Notes: generated from the sequence alone by a model not told the origin. Positions 52,422-63,189 are shown, counted from the stretch's first letter. The stretch is 64,000 bases of DNA from an uncultured Roseobacter sp. (GCF_947499265.1 NZ_CANMNK010000009.1:91314-155313); one strand, 5' to 3'. Numbers and translations are program-made.

Positions 52422-53687
52422 ATGAAAGATCTTGAAAATATTCCTGAATTGATGGCGGATATCGGCGCGCGTGCACAGGCGGCGGCCGCCCAGCTGGGCT
52501 TTGCCAGTGCAGAGCGGAAACATGCGGCGCTGATTTCAGCGGCCGAATACGTGTGGAAAGACAGGGCAAGCATTCTGGAGGCGAATGAGAAAGACCTCGC
52601 CTACGGACGCGAAAAGGGACTTTCCGACGCGATGATGGACCGGCTGGCGCTGGATGAGGATCGGTTGCGCGGGATTATCGACGGTCTGCGCGCGGTGGCA
52701 GAGCAGGCAGATCCTGTGGGTGAGGTGATCGCCGATTGGACCCAGCCCAGCGGGTTGCACATACAGCGGGTCAGAACGCCCTTGGGCGTTGTCGGCGTGA
52801 TCTATGAAAGCCGCCCCAATGTCACCGCGGATGCCGGTGCCTTATGTCTGAAGGCGGGCAATGCGGTGATCCTGCGCGGTGGTTCCGAAAGCTTTCATTC
52901 CTCCAGCGCGCTGCACGCCTGTCTGGTGCAGGGGCTGCGCGATGCCAATCTTCCCGAAGATGCCATCCAACTGGTGCCCACGCGGGATCGTGCGGCGGTT
53001 TCGGAAATGTTGACCATGACCGACACCATTGATGTGATCGTCCCGCGCGGCGGTAAAGGGTTGGTCGGCCTGGTACAGCGTGAAGCGCGCGTGCCCGTTT
53101 TTGCCCATCTGGAGGGGATCGTGCACATCTACATCGATGCGGACGCCGACTCTGAAAAAGTGCTCAAGGTCGTGCTGAACGCAAAAACGCGGCGCACCGG
53201 CATATGTGGCTCGGCGGAGTGTCTTTTGATCCACCGGGATGCGGTGCAGACGCTCGGGTGCGGTGTTATCCGCGCGCTCATCGACGCCGGCGTTGAAGTG
53301 CGCACCGATGACGCGCTGCGCGACATCGAAGGCACGGTTGCCGCGACCGAAGAAGATTGGGGGCGCGAATATCTCGATATGATCATCGCCGCGCGGGTGG
53401 TGCCCGATCTTGATGCCGCCATGGCGCATATCCGCACCTATGGATCGAACCATACCGATTGTGTTCTGACCGAAAACGCCGAAGTGGCGCGCCGGTTCAT
53501 GACGGAACTGGATTCCGCGATCCTGATGCACAATGCGTCAACTCAGTTCGCCGATGGCGGCGAATTCGGCATGGGGGCGGAAATCGGGATCGCGACGGGC
53601 AAGATGCATGCGCGCGGACCCGTGGGCGCGGCCCAATTGACGAGCTTCAAATATCTGGTGACCGGGCAGGGGACCGTGCGGGCTTAA
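52422..53687 (+). CDS. proA: Gamma-glutamyl phosphate reductase
   Basis: Second enzyme of proline synthesis, 421 residues, aldehyde-dehydrogenase fold. Features: [38 protein letters not shown], the catalytic Cys in [13 protein letters not shown] (about residue 261), and the C-terminal [27 protein letters not shown]. Fifty-eight bases after proB. Its stop overlaps the convergent chpT stop by four bases. Confidence 0.97.
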   Translation: MKDLENIPELMADIGARAQAAAAQLGFASAERKHAALISAAEYVWKDRASILEANEKDLAYGREKGLSDAMMDRLALDEDRLRGIIDGLRAVAEQADPVGEVIADWTQPSGLHIQRVRTPLGVVGVIYESRPNVTADAGALCLKAGNAVILRGGSESFHSSSALHACLVQGLRDANLPEDAIQLVPTRDRAAVSEMLTMTDTIDVIVPRGGKGLVGLVQREARVPVFAHLEGIVHIYIDADADSEKVLKVVLNAKTRRTGICGSAECLLIHRDAVQTLGCGVIRALIDAGVEVRTDDALRDIEGTVAATEEDWGREYLDMIIAARVVPDLDAAMAHIRTYGSNHTDCVLTENAEVARRFMTELDSAILMHNASTQFADGGEFGMGAEIGIATGKMHARGPVGAAQLTSFKYLVTGQGTVRA

Positions 53688-54280
53688 AACCGCAGCTTGA
53701 CGTCCGTTTCGGACATTTCGCTGACGATGCGGCGATTGTCGTCCGCCGCGACCGTGGGCAGGAGCGCAAACTGCACCTGCGCCGGGCGCAGATCCTGTGG
53801 TGCCTCTTTGGTAGCGAGGATCGCCCATAACGGCTCGTCGATGTTCAGCTTGTCCGCCCGTCCGTGCAGCAGCCAGCTGCCATCGTCGTGGCTGATTTCA
53901 ATCCGGCCCCCATAGGGCATAGCGTTTTCCAGGCATTGCAGGGCCAGAAATGCCATGCGCACCCCTGCGCGCGGCTGCGGATCGAGTGGGCCCCAGGCAA
54001 CGTCAAGGCGGCTTGCCTCCATCAGATCATCGAGAATCGAAATGACCTCGGCCCGGCCCATCATCTGTTCCCCCGCCGCCCCGAAAGCGATGCGAAAAAA
54101 GCGAATGCGGGCGCTGGCATTTCCGACGCTTTCCTGGATCAGATCGATCTCCGGTCCGGGCGTGGCACCGGCCATGCCCAAAAGCTCCAACCCATTGTTG
54201 ATTGCCCCGATTGGCGATATGAGATCATGGCAGATGCGGCTGCCGATTAACGCGGCAAGGTTAACGTTGCTCTGGCCCAT
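53684..54280 (-). CDS. chpT: Histidine phosphotransferase ChpT
   Basis: Protein of 198 residues that relays phosphate from CckA to CtrA and CpdR in the alphaproteobacterial cell-cycle/motility pathway. [34 protein letters not shown] contains the phosphorylated His18 in a helical bundle, followed by a degenerate histidine-kinase-like C-terminal domain ([18 protein letters not shown]). Divergent from the DUF3553 gene. Confidence 0.92.
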   Translation of the reverse strand: MGQSNVNLAALIGSRICHDLISPIGAINNGLELLGMAGATPGPEIDLIQESVGNASARIRFFRIAFGAAGEQMMGRAEVISILDDLMEASRLDVAWGPLDPQPRAGVRMAFLALQCLENAMPYGGRIEISHDDGSWLLHGRADKLNIDEPLWAILATKEAPQDLRPAQVQFALLPTVAADDNRRIVSEMSETDVKLRF

Positions 54281-54308
54281 CTACTGTCTCCTGCTCAAAA
54301 AGGGTTCT

Positions 54309-54491
54309 ATGGAAGATCTGAATGCCATCCTGTCACCCGGTATGTTGGTGCAGCACCCTGATCGCCCCGAGTGGGGTACCGGGCAGGTGCAAAGTAACGT
54401 AAATGCCCGTGTCACCGTGAATTTTCGGGACGAAGGAAAGATCGTCATTGATAGCACCCGCGTTGCATTGCTTCCGGTATTTGATGGCTGA
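54309..54491 (+). CDS. DUF3553 domain protein
   Basis: Sixty residues, MEDLNAILSPGMLVQHPDRPEWGTGQVQSNVNARVTVNFRDEGKIVIDSTRVALLPVFDG. A compact beta barrel resembling the CarD/UvrD-tail type fold found in DUF3553 proteins. The track places the start far upstream in antisense of chpT; ATG 54309 follows AAAAAGGGTTCT. Function unknown. Confidence 0.82.
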   Translation: MEDLNAILSPGMLVQHPDRPEWGTGQVQSNVNARVTVNFRDEGKIVIDSTRVALLPVFDG

Positions 54492-54595
54492 AGAACCTTG
54501 CCAAAAGGTTAACGCGCCCATTTGCTTTGTAAACCCGGCGAACGTGTCACGTTGCAAGCAGGAGTAGAATTAACTATGTCCAATGGGCATTTGAC

Positions 54596-55384
54596 ATGAT
54601 CACCGCGGACCCCGCCAAAATGGACGCAAAGCCTCAGACGACGTTTTCGATCAAGCTCGCTGAAACCCAAGGCGAGCTCGAAGCGGCGCAGCGTTTGCGA
54701 TACAATGTTTTCGTCGAAGAGCTGGGCGGGGGGGGCACCATGGTGGACCACGCCGCACGGTTGGAGATCGACCGGTTTGATCCCTATTTCGACCATCTGT
54801 TGCTGACCGACAGCGCGCGCGGCGAGGTTGTCGGGGTCTATCGGATCATGCGGCGGGATCAGGCAGCGGCGGCCGGGCAATTCTATTCAGCGGATGAATA
54901 TGATCTCAGCATTTTGCTGAATTCGAACCGCAACGTCCTTGAACTCGGGCGTTCCTGTCTACACCCGGCCTACCGGGGCGGCATGGCGATGTTTCACCTT
55001 TGGAACGGGCTGGCGCGATACATCGCAGATCACGACATCGAAATTCTGTTTGGCGTGGCAAGCTTTCACGGCACGGATATCGCCAAGCTTTCGGAAGCGC
55101 TGTCCTTGCTGCATCACCGGCATCTGGCGCCACAGGACCTCAGGGTCAGGGCGCAACCCGCCGCATTTCAGCGCATGGACCTGATTGCAGAGGATCGGCT
55201 GGACACCCGCGCGGCGATGCTGGCGGTCCCCGCGCTGATCAAGGCTTATTTGCGCCTGGGCGGCTTTGTCGGGGAGGGGGCCTATATCGATCATGCGTTC
55301 AATACCACGGATGTCTGCCTGATCCTCGACACCGCACGGATGAACGCGCGACAGGCAAAGCTCTACCAGGGCCCGGCTGCATGA
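54596..55384 (+). CDS. olsB: Ornithine-acyl-ACP N-acyltransferase
   Basis: First enzyme of ornithine-lipid synthesis, joining a 3-hydroxyacyl chain to ornithine. 262 residues: AETQGELEAAQRLRYNVFVEELGGGG and LELGRSCLHPAYRGGMAMFHLWNGLARYI are typical of OlsB/hemolysin-like GNAT proteins. Followed by olsA with an ATGA overlap, which settles the assignment. Ornithine lipids are abundant in roseobacters and phosphate-starved cells. Confidence 0.92.
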   Translation: MITADPAKMDAKPQTTFSIKLAETQGELEAAQRLRYNVFVEELGGGGTMVDHAARLEIDRFDPYFDHLLLTDSARGEVVGVYRIMRRDQAAAAGQFYSADEYDLSILLNSNRNVLELGRSCLHPAYRGGMAMFHLWNGLARYIADHDIEILFGVASFHGTDIAKLSEALSLLHHRHLAPQDLRVRAQPAAFQRMDLIAEDRLDTRAAMLAVPALIKAYLRLGGFVGEGAYIDHAFNTTDVCLILDTARMNARQAKLYQGPAA

Positions 55385-56199
55385 GTGCGACCTGGTACGG
55401 CGACGCGCCGCCGCCAGAAGCCCGGATCAGCGCGCTGGGGTGGGGGCTGGTGATCCTGCGCGGGGTGCCGCTGGCGTTTCTGGTCTTTGGTGGCCTGCTG
55501 CTGTTGCTGCTGATCCGCATTTTCGAGCGCCCCTTATGTGGCGCGGCGCGTCCGCTCACGCCGTTCATCACCGTTTTTGTCTGCCGTACCGCGTTGCGGA
55601 TCATGGGGATCGGCTTTGATGTGGTCGGGCAGCCGATGACGGGGCAGGGCGCGGTGGTGGCCAATCACTCCAGCTGGCTGGACATCTTCGTGCTGAATGC
55701 CCGCAAGCGGATCTATTTTGTCTCCAAATCCGAAGTGGCCGCCTGGCCGGGCATCGGCTGGCTGGCCCGGGCAACCGGCACGGTTTTCATCGAGCGCAAT
55801 CGGGCCCGCGCCGCCGAACAGGCCGAGGTGTTCCAAGCCAGATTGCACGCCGGGCACCGGCTCTTGTTCTTTCCCGAAGGCACCAGCAGCGATGGAAAAC
55901 GTGTCCTGCCCTTCAAGAGCACGTTGTTTGCCGCCTTTTTCACACCGGAACTGCGCGATGTGCTGTCAGTACAACCCGTGAGCCTGCACTATCATGCGCC
56001 CCCCGGGGCGGACTCGCGGTTTTACGGCTGGTGGGGCGACATGGATTTTGGCAGCCACATGCTGCGCCTTCTCGCGTCCGCAAAGCAGGGCCGCGTCACC
56101 GTTGTCTATGGCGCGCCCCTCAAAGTTGCAGACTATGGGGATCGTAAAGCGCTCGCCGCCGCGTGCGAAGCGCAGGTGCGCGCGGGGCACCAACAGTGA
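55381..56199 (+). CDS. olsA: Lyso-ornithine lipid O-acyltransferase (PlsC fold)
   Basis: Second step of ornithine-lipid synthesis. 272 residues from the ATG overlapping the olsB stop. One membrane helix (VPLAFLVFGGLLLLLLIRIF) and the acyltransferase motifs NHSSWLD (HX4D), TVFIERN and FFPEGTSSDGKR. The 399-codon track ORF starts out of frame context inside olsB. Confidence 0.92.
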   Translation: MSATWYGDAPPPEARISALGWGLVILRGVPLAFLVFGGLLLLLLIRIFERPLCGAARPLTPFITVFVCRTALRIMGIGFDVVGQPMTGQGAVVANHSSWLDIFVLNARKRIYFVSKSEVAAWPGIGWLARATGTVFIERNRARAAEQAEVFQARLHAGHRLLFFPEGTSSDGKRVLPFKSTLFAAFFTPELRDVLSVQPVSLHYHAPPGADSRFYGWWGDMDFGSHMLRLLASAKQGRVTVVYGAPLKVADYGDRKALAAACEAQVRAGHQQ

Positions 56200-56232
56200 G
56201 CGCAAGAGGCGGTCTCACCCGCGCGCCTTGAT

Positions 56233-56811
56233 TCAGTGGAAAAAGGCGCTGTCCGGAACCAATTCCAGCCCGTCACTGTCCGGTCCCCATTCCATCATCA
56301 GACAGGCTGTGCCCTTGCGCTGAAAATAGGTGGCCTGCAACGGGTAGTAGCCCGCTGACGGGACATCGACCTCGATTTCGCCCGCGTAGCCACAGGCATG
56401 CACCTGATCGTAGTCGCCAACGACGTGACCGCCGATGCTGATCTCCAACCCGTCGTTGTTCAGGAAATCCAGCACATAGGTGCCCGGCGCATCGAATTTG
56501 ATGTAGCCCGAAATATCCGCCGCCACCTTCATCGCCTTGCCGGAGGTCAGCGTGGCATCCCCTTCTTTCGTGTCATCATAGGAAAGGCCGGCCAGCGGGG
56601 TGCCCGCCTCGCTCTTGCGTTTCAGCGCCTTGCGCGCGCTTTGTACGTTGCGCACGTCATTGGGAAACGCATAGGACACCGCCAGTCCGGGGCTCAGCGC
56701 GTCGGCACTGGGTTGCGGGTCTGCGGGGTTGAGGGTCAGCGGCGCAGCCAGGGTCAGGCCCGGCATCAGCAAGGCGACCGCCACGCAGGCGGATTTCACA
56801 GGTATCGTCAT
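56233..56811 (-). CDS. Exported PA14-like beta-sandwich protein
   Basis: Protein of 192 residues from ATG 56811 (GGAG upstream; GTG 56817 is also possible). The signal peptide MTIPVKSACVAVALLMPGLTLAA is followed by a region at 90-190 (ADISGYIKFDAPGTYVLDFLNNDGLEISIGGHVVGDYDQVHACGYAGEIEVDVPSAGYYPLQATYFQRKGTACLMMEW) with the strand order of a PA14 carbohydrate-binding domain. Periplasmic or surface; ligand unknown. Convergent with olsA. Confidence 0.75.
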   Translation of the reverse strand: MTIPVKSACVAVALLMPGLTLAAPLTLNPADPQPSADALSPGLAVSYAFPNDVRNVQSARKALKRKSEAGTPLAGLSYDDTKEGDATLTSGKAMKVAADISGYIKFDAPGTYVLDFLNNDGLEISIGGHVVGDYDQVHACGYAGEIEVDVPSAGYYPLQATYFQRKGTACLMMEWGPDSDGLELVPDSAFFH

Positions 56812-57113
56812 GGTCACTCCCGGTTGTCGATCATTGGATCAATGGCCCTCTGCGGGGCCTGTCAGGCGATACTAAGATGGGTTTTTGCGTGGAGACAAGC
56901 ATTCCGGCGCAAATTGCGGTCACATATTGCGCGATTCACGTGGTTACAGGCTTGCGATCCCACAATGGCTGGCCTATACGGCGGCCACTGAAACCCACAG
57001 GCGGGGTTTGGGCTTATTGGGGGAGACATCCTCAAAGGTCCGCCGGTTGGCACTGAAACACAACAAACAGTGTCATGCCCCCGCCGAGGATAAAACCGGA
57101 AAGGTAAACACAC
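56812..57113. other. Leader of rpsB
   Basis: About 300 bases between the divergent PA14-like gene and rpsB. It should hold the promoter and leader of the rpsB-tsf operon. No gene; no structure that I could identify with confidence. Confidence 0.4.
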
Positions 57114-57920
57114 ATGGCTCTTCCAGAGTTCACCATGCGCCAATTGCTTGAAGCAGGCGTACACTTCGGCCACCAGACGCAGCGTTGGAACCCCCGCATG
57201 GGCCCGTTCATCTACGGCGCGCGCAATGGCATTCACATCATGGACCTCACGCAAACCGTTCCCATGCTGGACCAGGCGCTGAACGTGATCCGTGAAACCG
57301 TCGCCAAGGGCGGCAGCATTCTCTTCGTTGGCACCAAGCGTCAGGCGCAGCAGCCGATTGCCGATGCCGCAGAGAAATGCGCACAGTATTACATGAACCA
57401 CCGTTGGCTCGGCGGCACGCTGACCAACTGGCAGACCGTGTCGCAGTCGATCAACCGCCTCAAGCAGATTGACGAGCAATCCGAGCGCGGCTTTGAAGGT
57501 CTGACCAAGAAAGAGCGGCTGGGCATGGAACGGGACCAGGGCAAGCTGCAGGCCTCTCTGGGCGGCATCCGCGAAATGGGCGGGCGTCCGGACCTGATCT
57601 TTGTCATCGACGTGAAAAAAGAAGCGCTGGCCGTGGCCGAAGCCAACAAGCTGGGCATCCCGGTTGTGGCCGTGGTCGACACCAACTGCCCGCCCGATGG
57701 CATCGATTACATCATTCCGGGCAATGATGACGCCGCCCGCGCCATCTCGCTCTATTGCGATCTGGCCGCGCGCGCGGCCCTCGACGGCATGTCCGCGCAA
57801 CTGGGGGCAGCAGGCGTTGACCTTGGTGCGATGGAAGAAGCACCGGTTGAAGAGGCCGTAGCGGAAGAGGCAGTTGGAGCCCCAGCCGCCGAGGCGCCTG
57901 CGGAAGAAGCGCAGGCCTGA
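57114..57920 (+). CDS. rpsB: 30S ribosomal protein S2
   Basis: Protein of 268 residues: [52 protein letters not shown] ... [28 protein letters not shown], followed by an acidic Glu/Ala tail ([23 protein letters not shown]) usual in this order. First gene of the rpsB-tsf operon. Confidence 0.97.
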   Translation: MALPEFTMRQLLEAGVHFGHQTQRWNPRMGPFIYGARNGIHIMDLTQTVPMLDQALNVIRETVAKGGSILFVGTKRQAQQPIADAAEKCAQYYMNHRWLGGTLTNWQTVSQSINRLKQIDEQSERGFEGLTKKERLGMERDQGKLQASLGGIREMGGRPDLIFVIDVKKEALAVAEANKLGIPVVAVVDTNCPPDGIDYIIPGNDDAARAISLYCDLAARAALDGMSAQLGAAGVDLGAMEEAPVEEAVAEEAVGAPAAEAPAEEAQA

Positions 57921-58046
57921 ACGGCGTCACACGCATGACACATGGGGCGGGGAAAACCTGCCCCAACACGACATGATTTTAGGCGGGCCGTTGGTCCGTG
58001 TGTATGGCGGACATCTGGTCCGACGATTCCAAAAGGAGAACCTCAG

Positions 58047-58922
58047 ATGGCAATCACAGCATCTATGGTCAAAGAGCTGCGCGACAGCACCGGCGCAGGC
58101 ATGATGGACGCGAAAAAGGCCCTGACCGAAAGCGATGGCGATATGGAAGCCGCCGTGGACTGGCTGCGCACCAAGGGTCTGGCCAAGGCGGCCAAGAAAT
58201 CCGGTCGTACTGCGGCCGAAGGTCTGGTGGCTGTTAAGGTCAACGGCGGACACGGTGTTGCGGTTGAAGTGAACTCGGAAACCGATTTCGTCGGCAAAAA
58301 CGCGGAGTTCCAGGAAATGGTCGCCGGCATCGCGGATGTCGCACTTGGCGTGTCCGACGTGGACGCACTGAACGCGGCCGACATGGGTGGCAAATCGGTT
58401 GCAACCGTCGTGACAGACAAGATCGCCACCATTGGCGAAAACATGTCCGTGCGCCGGATGTCCGCCATCGATGGCGACACTGTTGTGTCCTACGTGCATA
58501 ATGCGGCGGCACCGGGTATGGGTAAAATCGGCGTTCTGGTCGCATTGACCGGTGGCGACGAGGCCTTTGGCAAGCAGGTTGCAATGCACATTGCGGCGGT
58601 AAACCCTGCTTCCTTGTCCGAAGACGATCTCGACCCGGCGGTCGTTGAGAAGGAAAAGCAGGTTCAGATGGACATTGCACGCGAAAGCGGCAAGCCCGAA
58701 GCGGTTATCGAAAAGATGATCATCGGACGGATGAAGAAATACATGTCCGAAGTGACCCTGTTGAACCAGTCCTTCGTGGTGAACCCCGACCTGACCGTCG
58801 GTGACGCGGCAAAAGAAGCCGGTGCAACGATCACCGGGTTTGTGCGTCTGGAAGTGGGCGAAGGCATCGAAGTGGTCAAGGAAGACTTCGCGGCTGAAGT
58901 TGCGAAAGCCGCCAAAGGCTGA
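58047..58922 (+). CDS. tsf: Elongation factor Ts
   Basis: Guanine-nucleotide exchange factor for EF-Tu, 291 residues. [43 protein letters not shown] is the conserved TS-N/UBA start, and the dimerisation domains follow ([22 protein letters not shown]). ATG 58047 after AAAAGGAG; the track start is too early. Strong terminator downstream. Confidence 0.97.
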   Translation: MAITASMVKELRDSTGAGMMDAKKALTESDGDMEAAVDWLRTKGLAKAAKKSGRTAAEGLVAVKVNGGHGVAVEVNSETDFVGKNAEFQEMVAGIADVALGVSDVDALNAADMGGKSVATVVTDKIATIGENMSVRRMSAIDGDTVVSYVHNAAAPGMGKIGVLVALTGGDEAFGKQVAMHIAAVNPASLSEDDLDPAVVEKEKQVQMDIARESGKPEAVIEKMIIGRMKKYMSEVTLLNQSFVVNPDLTVGDAAKEAGATITGFVRLEVGEGIEVVKEDFAAEVAKAAKG

Positions 58923-58950
58923 GACAGACCAACATCTTTGAGATCTAAGG

Positions 58951-58975
58951 AGGGCGCAGCACTGCGCCCTTTTTC
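58951..58975 (+). terminator. Rho-independent terminator after tsf
   Basis: AGGGCGCAG-ca-CTGCGCCCT directly followed by TTTTTCATTT. Strong GC stem; ends the rpsB-tsf operon. Confidence 0.9.
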
Positions 58976-59055
58976 ATTTAAAAGCAGGATTACGCAGTTT
59001 CACAAGCGATCAGTCTGAGAATTACTATTTAAAAGCAGACTACTACAAGTCGAAC

Positions 59056-59493
59056 TTAACCTTTCACATGTGCATGCATTGCATCCAGAGCCATGATGTA
59101 TCCGCGCGCGCCAAACCCGCAGATGATCCCAATCGACACTTTCGCGATATAGGACACATGCCGGAAATCTTCGCGCGCGTGCACGTTGCTCAGATGTAAT
59201 TCAATCGCGGGCAGGTCAACCGATGCAATGGCGTCCATCAATGCCACAGAGGTATGTGTATAGGCGCCAGCGTTGAGAACGATGCCGTCCGATACACCGC
59301 GCGCGGCATGAATATGATCGATCAGCGCACCTTCGTGGTTGGACTGTGCAAAACTGACCGTGCAACCGTTGGCATCGGCCCAATCGGCGCACATCTTCTC
59401 GATGTCCGCAAGCGTGGTCGCGCCATAGACCTCAGGTTGCCGCGACCCGAGCAGATTGATGTTGGGACCGTTCAGGACAAGGATAGAGGTCAT
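59056..59493 (-). CDS. aroQ: 3-dehydroquinate dehydratase, type II
   Basis: Shikimate-pathway enzyme of 145 residues from ATG 59493 (MTSILVLNGPNINLLGSRQPEVYGATTLADIEKMC). The catalytic Tyr is in VYGATT; NAGAYTHTSVAL and ELHLSNVHAREDFRHVSY carry the conserved His and Arg sites. The track start is 21 codons early. Convergent with tsf. Confidence 0.95.
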   Translation of the reverse strand: MTSILVLNGPNINLLGSRQPEVYGATTLADIEKMCADWADANGCTVSFAQSNHEGALIDHIHAARGVSDGIVLNAGAYTHTSVALMDAIASVDLPAIELHLSNVHAREDFRHVSYIAKVSIGIICGFGARGYIMALDAMHAHVKG

Positions 59494-59696
59494 AAGGTGC
59501 TCACTTGAAAGGATTGGCCATGCATAGACGCATGTTGCGCGATCTGTCCAGAGCAAGGGCAGGGGTGCCTTGTCAGATCTTGTTTTGAGGAGACCAAAGC
59601 TTCTGCGGTGATGGCAGGCTATTTTCGAAGATTACGACCAAGGAGGATGATCCTGCTCAATCACCCCCATGAGCGTTCCCAGACAAAACACGAAGG

Positions 59697-60920
59697 TCAG
59701 TCCTCCGCCCGCTTGCTCTCCGGCTTCAGCCGCCCAACCAATGCGCCGCAGGTCTCGATGATGGCTTTCAACCGCTCTTCCAGCCGGGTCATTTCGAGCG
59801 TCGATGACTTCAGCGTTTCGCTTTGATCCCCCAGATCCGCAAGGCTGGTATAAATCGTCTCGCTGGTCGTCGTTTGAGCTTCGGCATTTGCAACGACCTG
59901 CCGCAGGGTTTCCAGCAAATCTGTCGCAGCGGCGGTATCCTCAACCTTGGTCAGCGCCCCATCCAGTGCGGCGATGGATCCTCGTACAGCATCAAACCAT
60001 TCGTTTGACAGGCGCGGTTCCTGTTTTGCGCTGAGCATTGCCTGCCGCTCTAACCGTCGGACACCGGATACAACATCGTCCACTGTATCGCGCAAGGCCC
60101 CCTGCACGGCGATGATGTCATCATTGGCGGTCACAACCTTGGCCAGAACCGTGTCGAGTTCGGCCACGATGCCGGTGATGCGATCCAGAAAAAGATTTAG
60201 ATCGCGCGCCAGAACGCCAAATTCGTCAGAGGTTCGGATTTCCGCGCGATGATCCAGACGACCGTAAGCCCGCGCAAGGTTGCTGATGACGGATCTGAGT
60301 TCCATCAGGGGTTTCAGGCGCGCGCGCAGGATCAGAAACAACAGCAGTGAATGCAAAACGATCTTTCCGGCGGCAAGAATGCCTGTCAATTGCACGTCCT
60401 TCAGCCAAAGGGCGAAATCCCGGTAGAGGTAATTGCGCACCGTGACCGTCCCCAGCACATCACCGACTGCGGCCTGAGTATGGCAGGCAAGACAGAATTC
60501 TTCGGCAAGGATATCGGTTTTGAAAGTCTGGAAACGGCCTTCGGGCCAGTCTTCTGCGGGGATGCCACGCGGCGTAAATCCAAACCCCTCTTCTATGGAG
60601 GCCACCGTCACAGGCGCGGGTTCGATGGCGATGACATAGCCCAGGTCGGACCAGTTTTCCTCAAGTATTGGATACATCGTCCGGGCGGCCACCGGGCCGC
60701 CTTCGTTCCGCATGATGGACCGGACGTTCTCCGCAAGATCTTCGGCGACGATTTCGGCTTCGTCTGTGCCGTCGAAGTAATAATTGTAGTAGACCAATGC
60801 CGCTTTGAGCGAGAATTCGACAACGGTTACGATGACCAGAACCAGAAAGAAGTCGCGGATCATGTGCACAAGAAATGACTTGTCGAACCGGCCGATGGAG
60901 GGACTGTTCTGATCAATCAT
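59697..60920 (-). CDS. Membrane HAMP sensor with periplasmic c-type haem motif
   Basis: Protein of 407 residues. A membrane helix (FFLVLVIVTVVEFSLKAALVYYNYYF) precedes a periplasmic domain containing EEFCLACHTQAAVGD, a CxxCH haem-attachment motif as in DUF3365/Tll0287-like sensors. A second helix (AAGKIVLHSLLLFLILRARL), a HAMP-like region and a long coiled coil follow. No kinase, cyclase or methyl-accepting hairpin at the C-terminus, so any output must go through a partner. Redox or gas sensing is inferred. Confidence 0.78.
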   Translation of the reverse strand: MIDQNSPSIGRFDKSFLVHMIRDFFLVLVIVTVVEFSLKAALVYYNYYFDGTDEAEIVAEDLAENVRSIMRNEGGPVAARTMYPILEENWSDLGYVIAIEPAPVTVASIEEGFGFTPRGIPAEDWPEGRFQTFKTDILAEEFCLACHTQAAVGDVLGTVTVRNYLYRDFALWLKDVQLTGILAAGKIVLHSLLLFLILRARLKPLMELRSVISNLARAYGRLDHRAEIRTSDEFGVLARDLNLFLDRITGIVAELDTVLAKVVTANDDIIAVQGALRDTVDDVVSGVRRLERQAMLSAKQEPRLSNEWFDAVRGSIAALDGALTKVEDTAAATDLLETLRQVVANAEAQTTTSETIYTSLADLGDQSETLKSSTLEMTRLEERLKAIIETCGALVGRLKPESKRAED

Positions 60921-61288
60921 GCATTTGTCCGACGCTGCATCTGAGGAGACAGGTAGAGCGGCAAGACCTCATTTAAAGGCTCAAGGCTCGGAGCATCAGA
61001 TTCGAATAATGCGTTTTGTCTCTTCCAAATGGATCGGTGGAGGAGGGCGGTCGCACAAAAGGGGCCGTGGGAAATCGCGGAAAAGATCGGTCTCAGGCGC
61101 CAATGCGATGTGAGCGCGCTTACCTTTCGCTTCCGGCATACAATCGCGGAGGCTTGCGGTTTTTCATTGATCGCGTGGCATTTGAGCTATCTTCAAGTTT
61201 AATGCAATGGGTGTGATGAAGCCGCTCCGGGCGGCTCTGACACCAACAATGGCCACGCGATCCTTTCACACGAACAGATGGGAATTTT
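60921..61288. other. Intergenic region between divergent genes
   Basis: About 370 bases. A small hairpin AGCCGC-tccgg-GCGGCT (61220-61236) sits about 50 bases before the binding-protein gene. No supported gene (60919-61216 ORFs are featureless). Confidence 0.4.
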
Positions 61289-62929
61289 ATGACCTTTTCC
61301 GACACCGTCCACCCTGCCGCACGTGATTACGCCAAAGAAGTTGCCGCGGGGACCCTGTCGCGGCGCGAATTCCTGACCCGGGCCACATCTCTGGGTGCCA
61401 GCGCCGCAGCTGCCTATGGGTTGCTGGGGTTGTCGCAACCGGTCAAGGCCGCAGCACATGCGCAAACCGGCGGGACCCTTCGGATCGAATCTCTGGTGAA
61501 GGCGCTCAAGGATCCACGCACCTATGACTGGCCGCAAATGTCGAATTACACGCGCGGCTACCTCGAATATCTGGTGGAGTACCAAATCGACGGCAGCTTG
61601 ACGCCAATGCTGCTGGAAGGGTGGGAAATCAATGAAGATGCGACCGAATACACGCTGTCGGTGCGTCCCGGCGTGACCTGGAACAACGGCGATGCCTTCA
61701 CGGCCGAGGACGTCGCCTTCAACATCGCGCGCTGGTGCGACAAGGGTGTGGAGGGTAACTCAATGGCCTCCCGGATGGGATCGCTGGTGGATGACGCGAC
61801 CGGGCAGGCGCGCGAGGGCGCCCTCACCGTGGTCGACGACACCACGCTGCGCCTGACGCTGGGCCAGCCGGATATCACATTGATTGCCGGTTTCTCCGAT
61901 TATCCTGCGGCCATCGTGCATCAAAGCTTTAACGGCGACCCGCTGGACAACCCGATCGGCACCGGCCCCTATCTGCCCGAGGACTTCGAGGTCGGCATCC
62001 GCGCGGTCCTGGTCAAGAACGCGGATCACAACTGGTGGGGGGAGGGCGCCCACCTGGACCGGATCGAATACCTTGATTTCGGCACCGATCAGGCGGCCAT
62101 CGTCTCTGCCGTGGACGCCGATGAGGTGGACATGGTCTACGAATCCATTGGCGATTTCATCTTCCTGCTGGATGATATCGGCTGGACCAAATCCGAGGCT
62201 GTGACGGCCAACACGGTTGTTTTGCGCCCCAATCAAATTGCGGAAGTGGGCGGGGTGCAACCCTATGCCGACGCCCGGGTGCGGCGCGCTCTGGCGATGG
62301 CCGTGGACAATCGCGTGCTGCTTGAGCTGGGTTTTTCCGACAATGGGCGGGTGGCCGAAAACCACCACGTCTCGCCGTTGCATCCCGAATATGCCGAATT
62401 GCCGGCGCCTGTCTTTGATCCCGCGGCGGCCAAGGCGTTGATGGATGAGGCCGGCATGGGCGATTTCGAGCACGAATTGATCTCGATTGACGACACGTGG
62501 CGCAAGAACACAACCGATGCGGCCGCAGCAATGCTGCGCGATGCGGGCTTCAACGTGAAGCGTACGGTTCTGCCGGGCGCGACCTTTTGGAACGATTGGG
62601 TGAAATACCCGCTGTCGACAACCGATTGGGCGCAACGACCATTGGGCGTGCAGGTGCTCGCACTGGCCTATCGATCAGGCGAGCCCTGGAATGAGAGCGC
62701 CTTTTCCAACACGGAATTTGACGCGCTGTTGGCGGATGCGCTGGCCATCGCGGACGCGGATCAGCGCCGCGAGGTGATGGCCAAGCTGCAGAAGATCATG
62801 CAGGATGAGGGTGTGGTGATCCAACCCTATTGGCGTTCGGTTTATCGCCATCACAAGGAAAGCGTCGTCGGTGCGGAGATGCACCCCACGTTCGAGATAC
62901 ATGTTTCCAAGTTGGGATATGCCGCCTAG
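61289..62929 (+). CDS. Tat-exported oligopeptide-type solute-binding protein
   Basis: Periplasmic substrate-binding protein of 546 residues, SBP_bac_5 family. The N-terminus has a twin-arginine signal (SRREFLTRATSLGASAAAAYGLLGL). The mature part shows YLVEYQIDGSLTPMLLEGWEINEDATEYTLSVRPGVTWNNGDAFTAEDVAFNI, a strong family signature. No permease or ATPase genes follow, so its ABC transporter partners are elsewhere. Peptide, nickel or opine substrates are possible. Confidence 0.9.
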   Translation: MTFSDTVHPAARDYAKEVAAGTLSRREFLTRATSLGASAAAAYGLLGLSQPVKAAAHAQTGGTLRIESLVKALKDPRTYDWPQMSNYTRGYLEYLVEYQIDGSLTPMLLEGWEINEDATEYTLSVRPGVTWNNGDAFTAEDVAFNIARWCDKGVEGNSMASRMGSLVDDATGQAREGALTVVDDTTLRLTLGQPDITLIAGFSDYPAAIVHQSFNGDPLDNPIGTGPYLPEDFEVGIRAVLVKNADHNWWGEGAHLDRIEYLDFGTDQAAIVSAVDADEVDMVYESIGDFIFLLDDIGWTKSEAVTANTVVLRPNQIAEVGGVQPYADARVRRALAMAVDNRVLLELGFSDNGRVAENHHVSPLHPEYAELPAPVFDPAAAKALMDEAGMGDFEHELISIDDTWRKNTTDAAAAMLRDAGFNVKRTVLPGATFWNDWVKYPLSTTDWAQRPLGVQVLALAYRSGEPWNESAFSNTEFDALLADALAIADADQRREVMAKLQKIMQDEGVVIQPYWRSVYRHHKESVVGAEMHPTFEIHVSKLGYAA

Positions 62930-63189
62930 CGATTGTGGCGGGATTTGACGTCGCTCGCTTGGAATATGCACGCGAGGCGACGTCCTCAATGCGATCATAG
63001 GTATTCTCAGTTGATTGCTGGCCCATTTAGTCCATGACGCACGCGAACCACTGGCATCCAGGGTAGGGAGCTTAGTACCTTCCTCTCAGGGCATTAAGGC
63101 AGCAGTGTCCTTGGATTGCTCAATCGTCGGGAATAGTTTTGAACACCGCCCGTTGTCTTTGTGAACTCACAGTGTCAACGGAGCATACA

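Noticed and set aside
56862-57800. 312-codon minus-strand ORF opposite rpsB
   Set aside because: Antisense of ribosomal protein S2.
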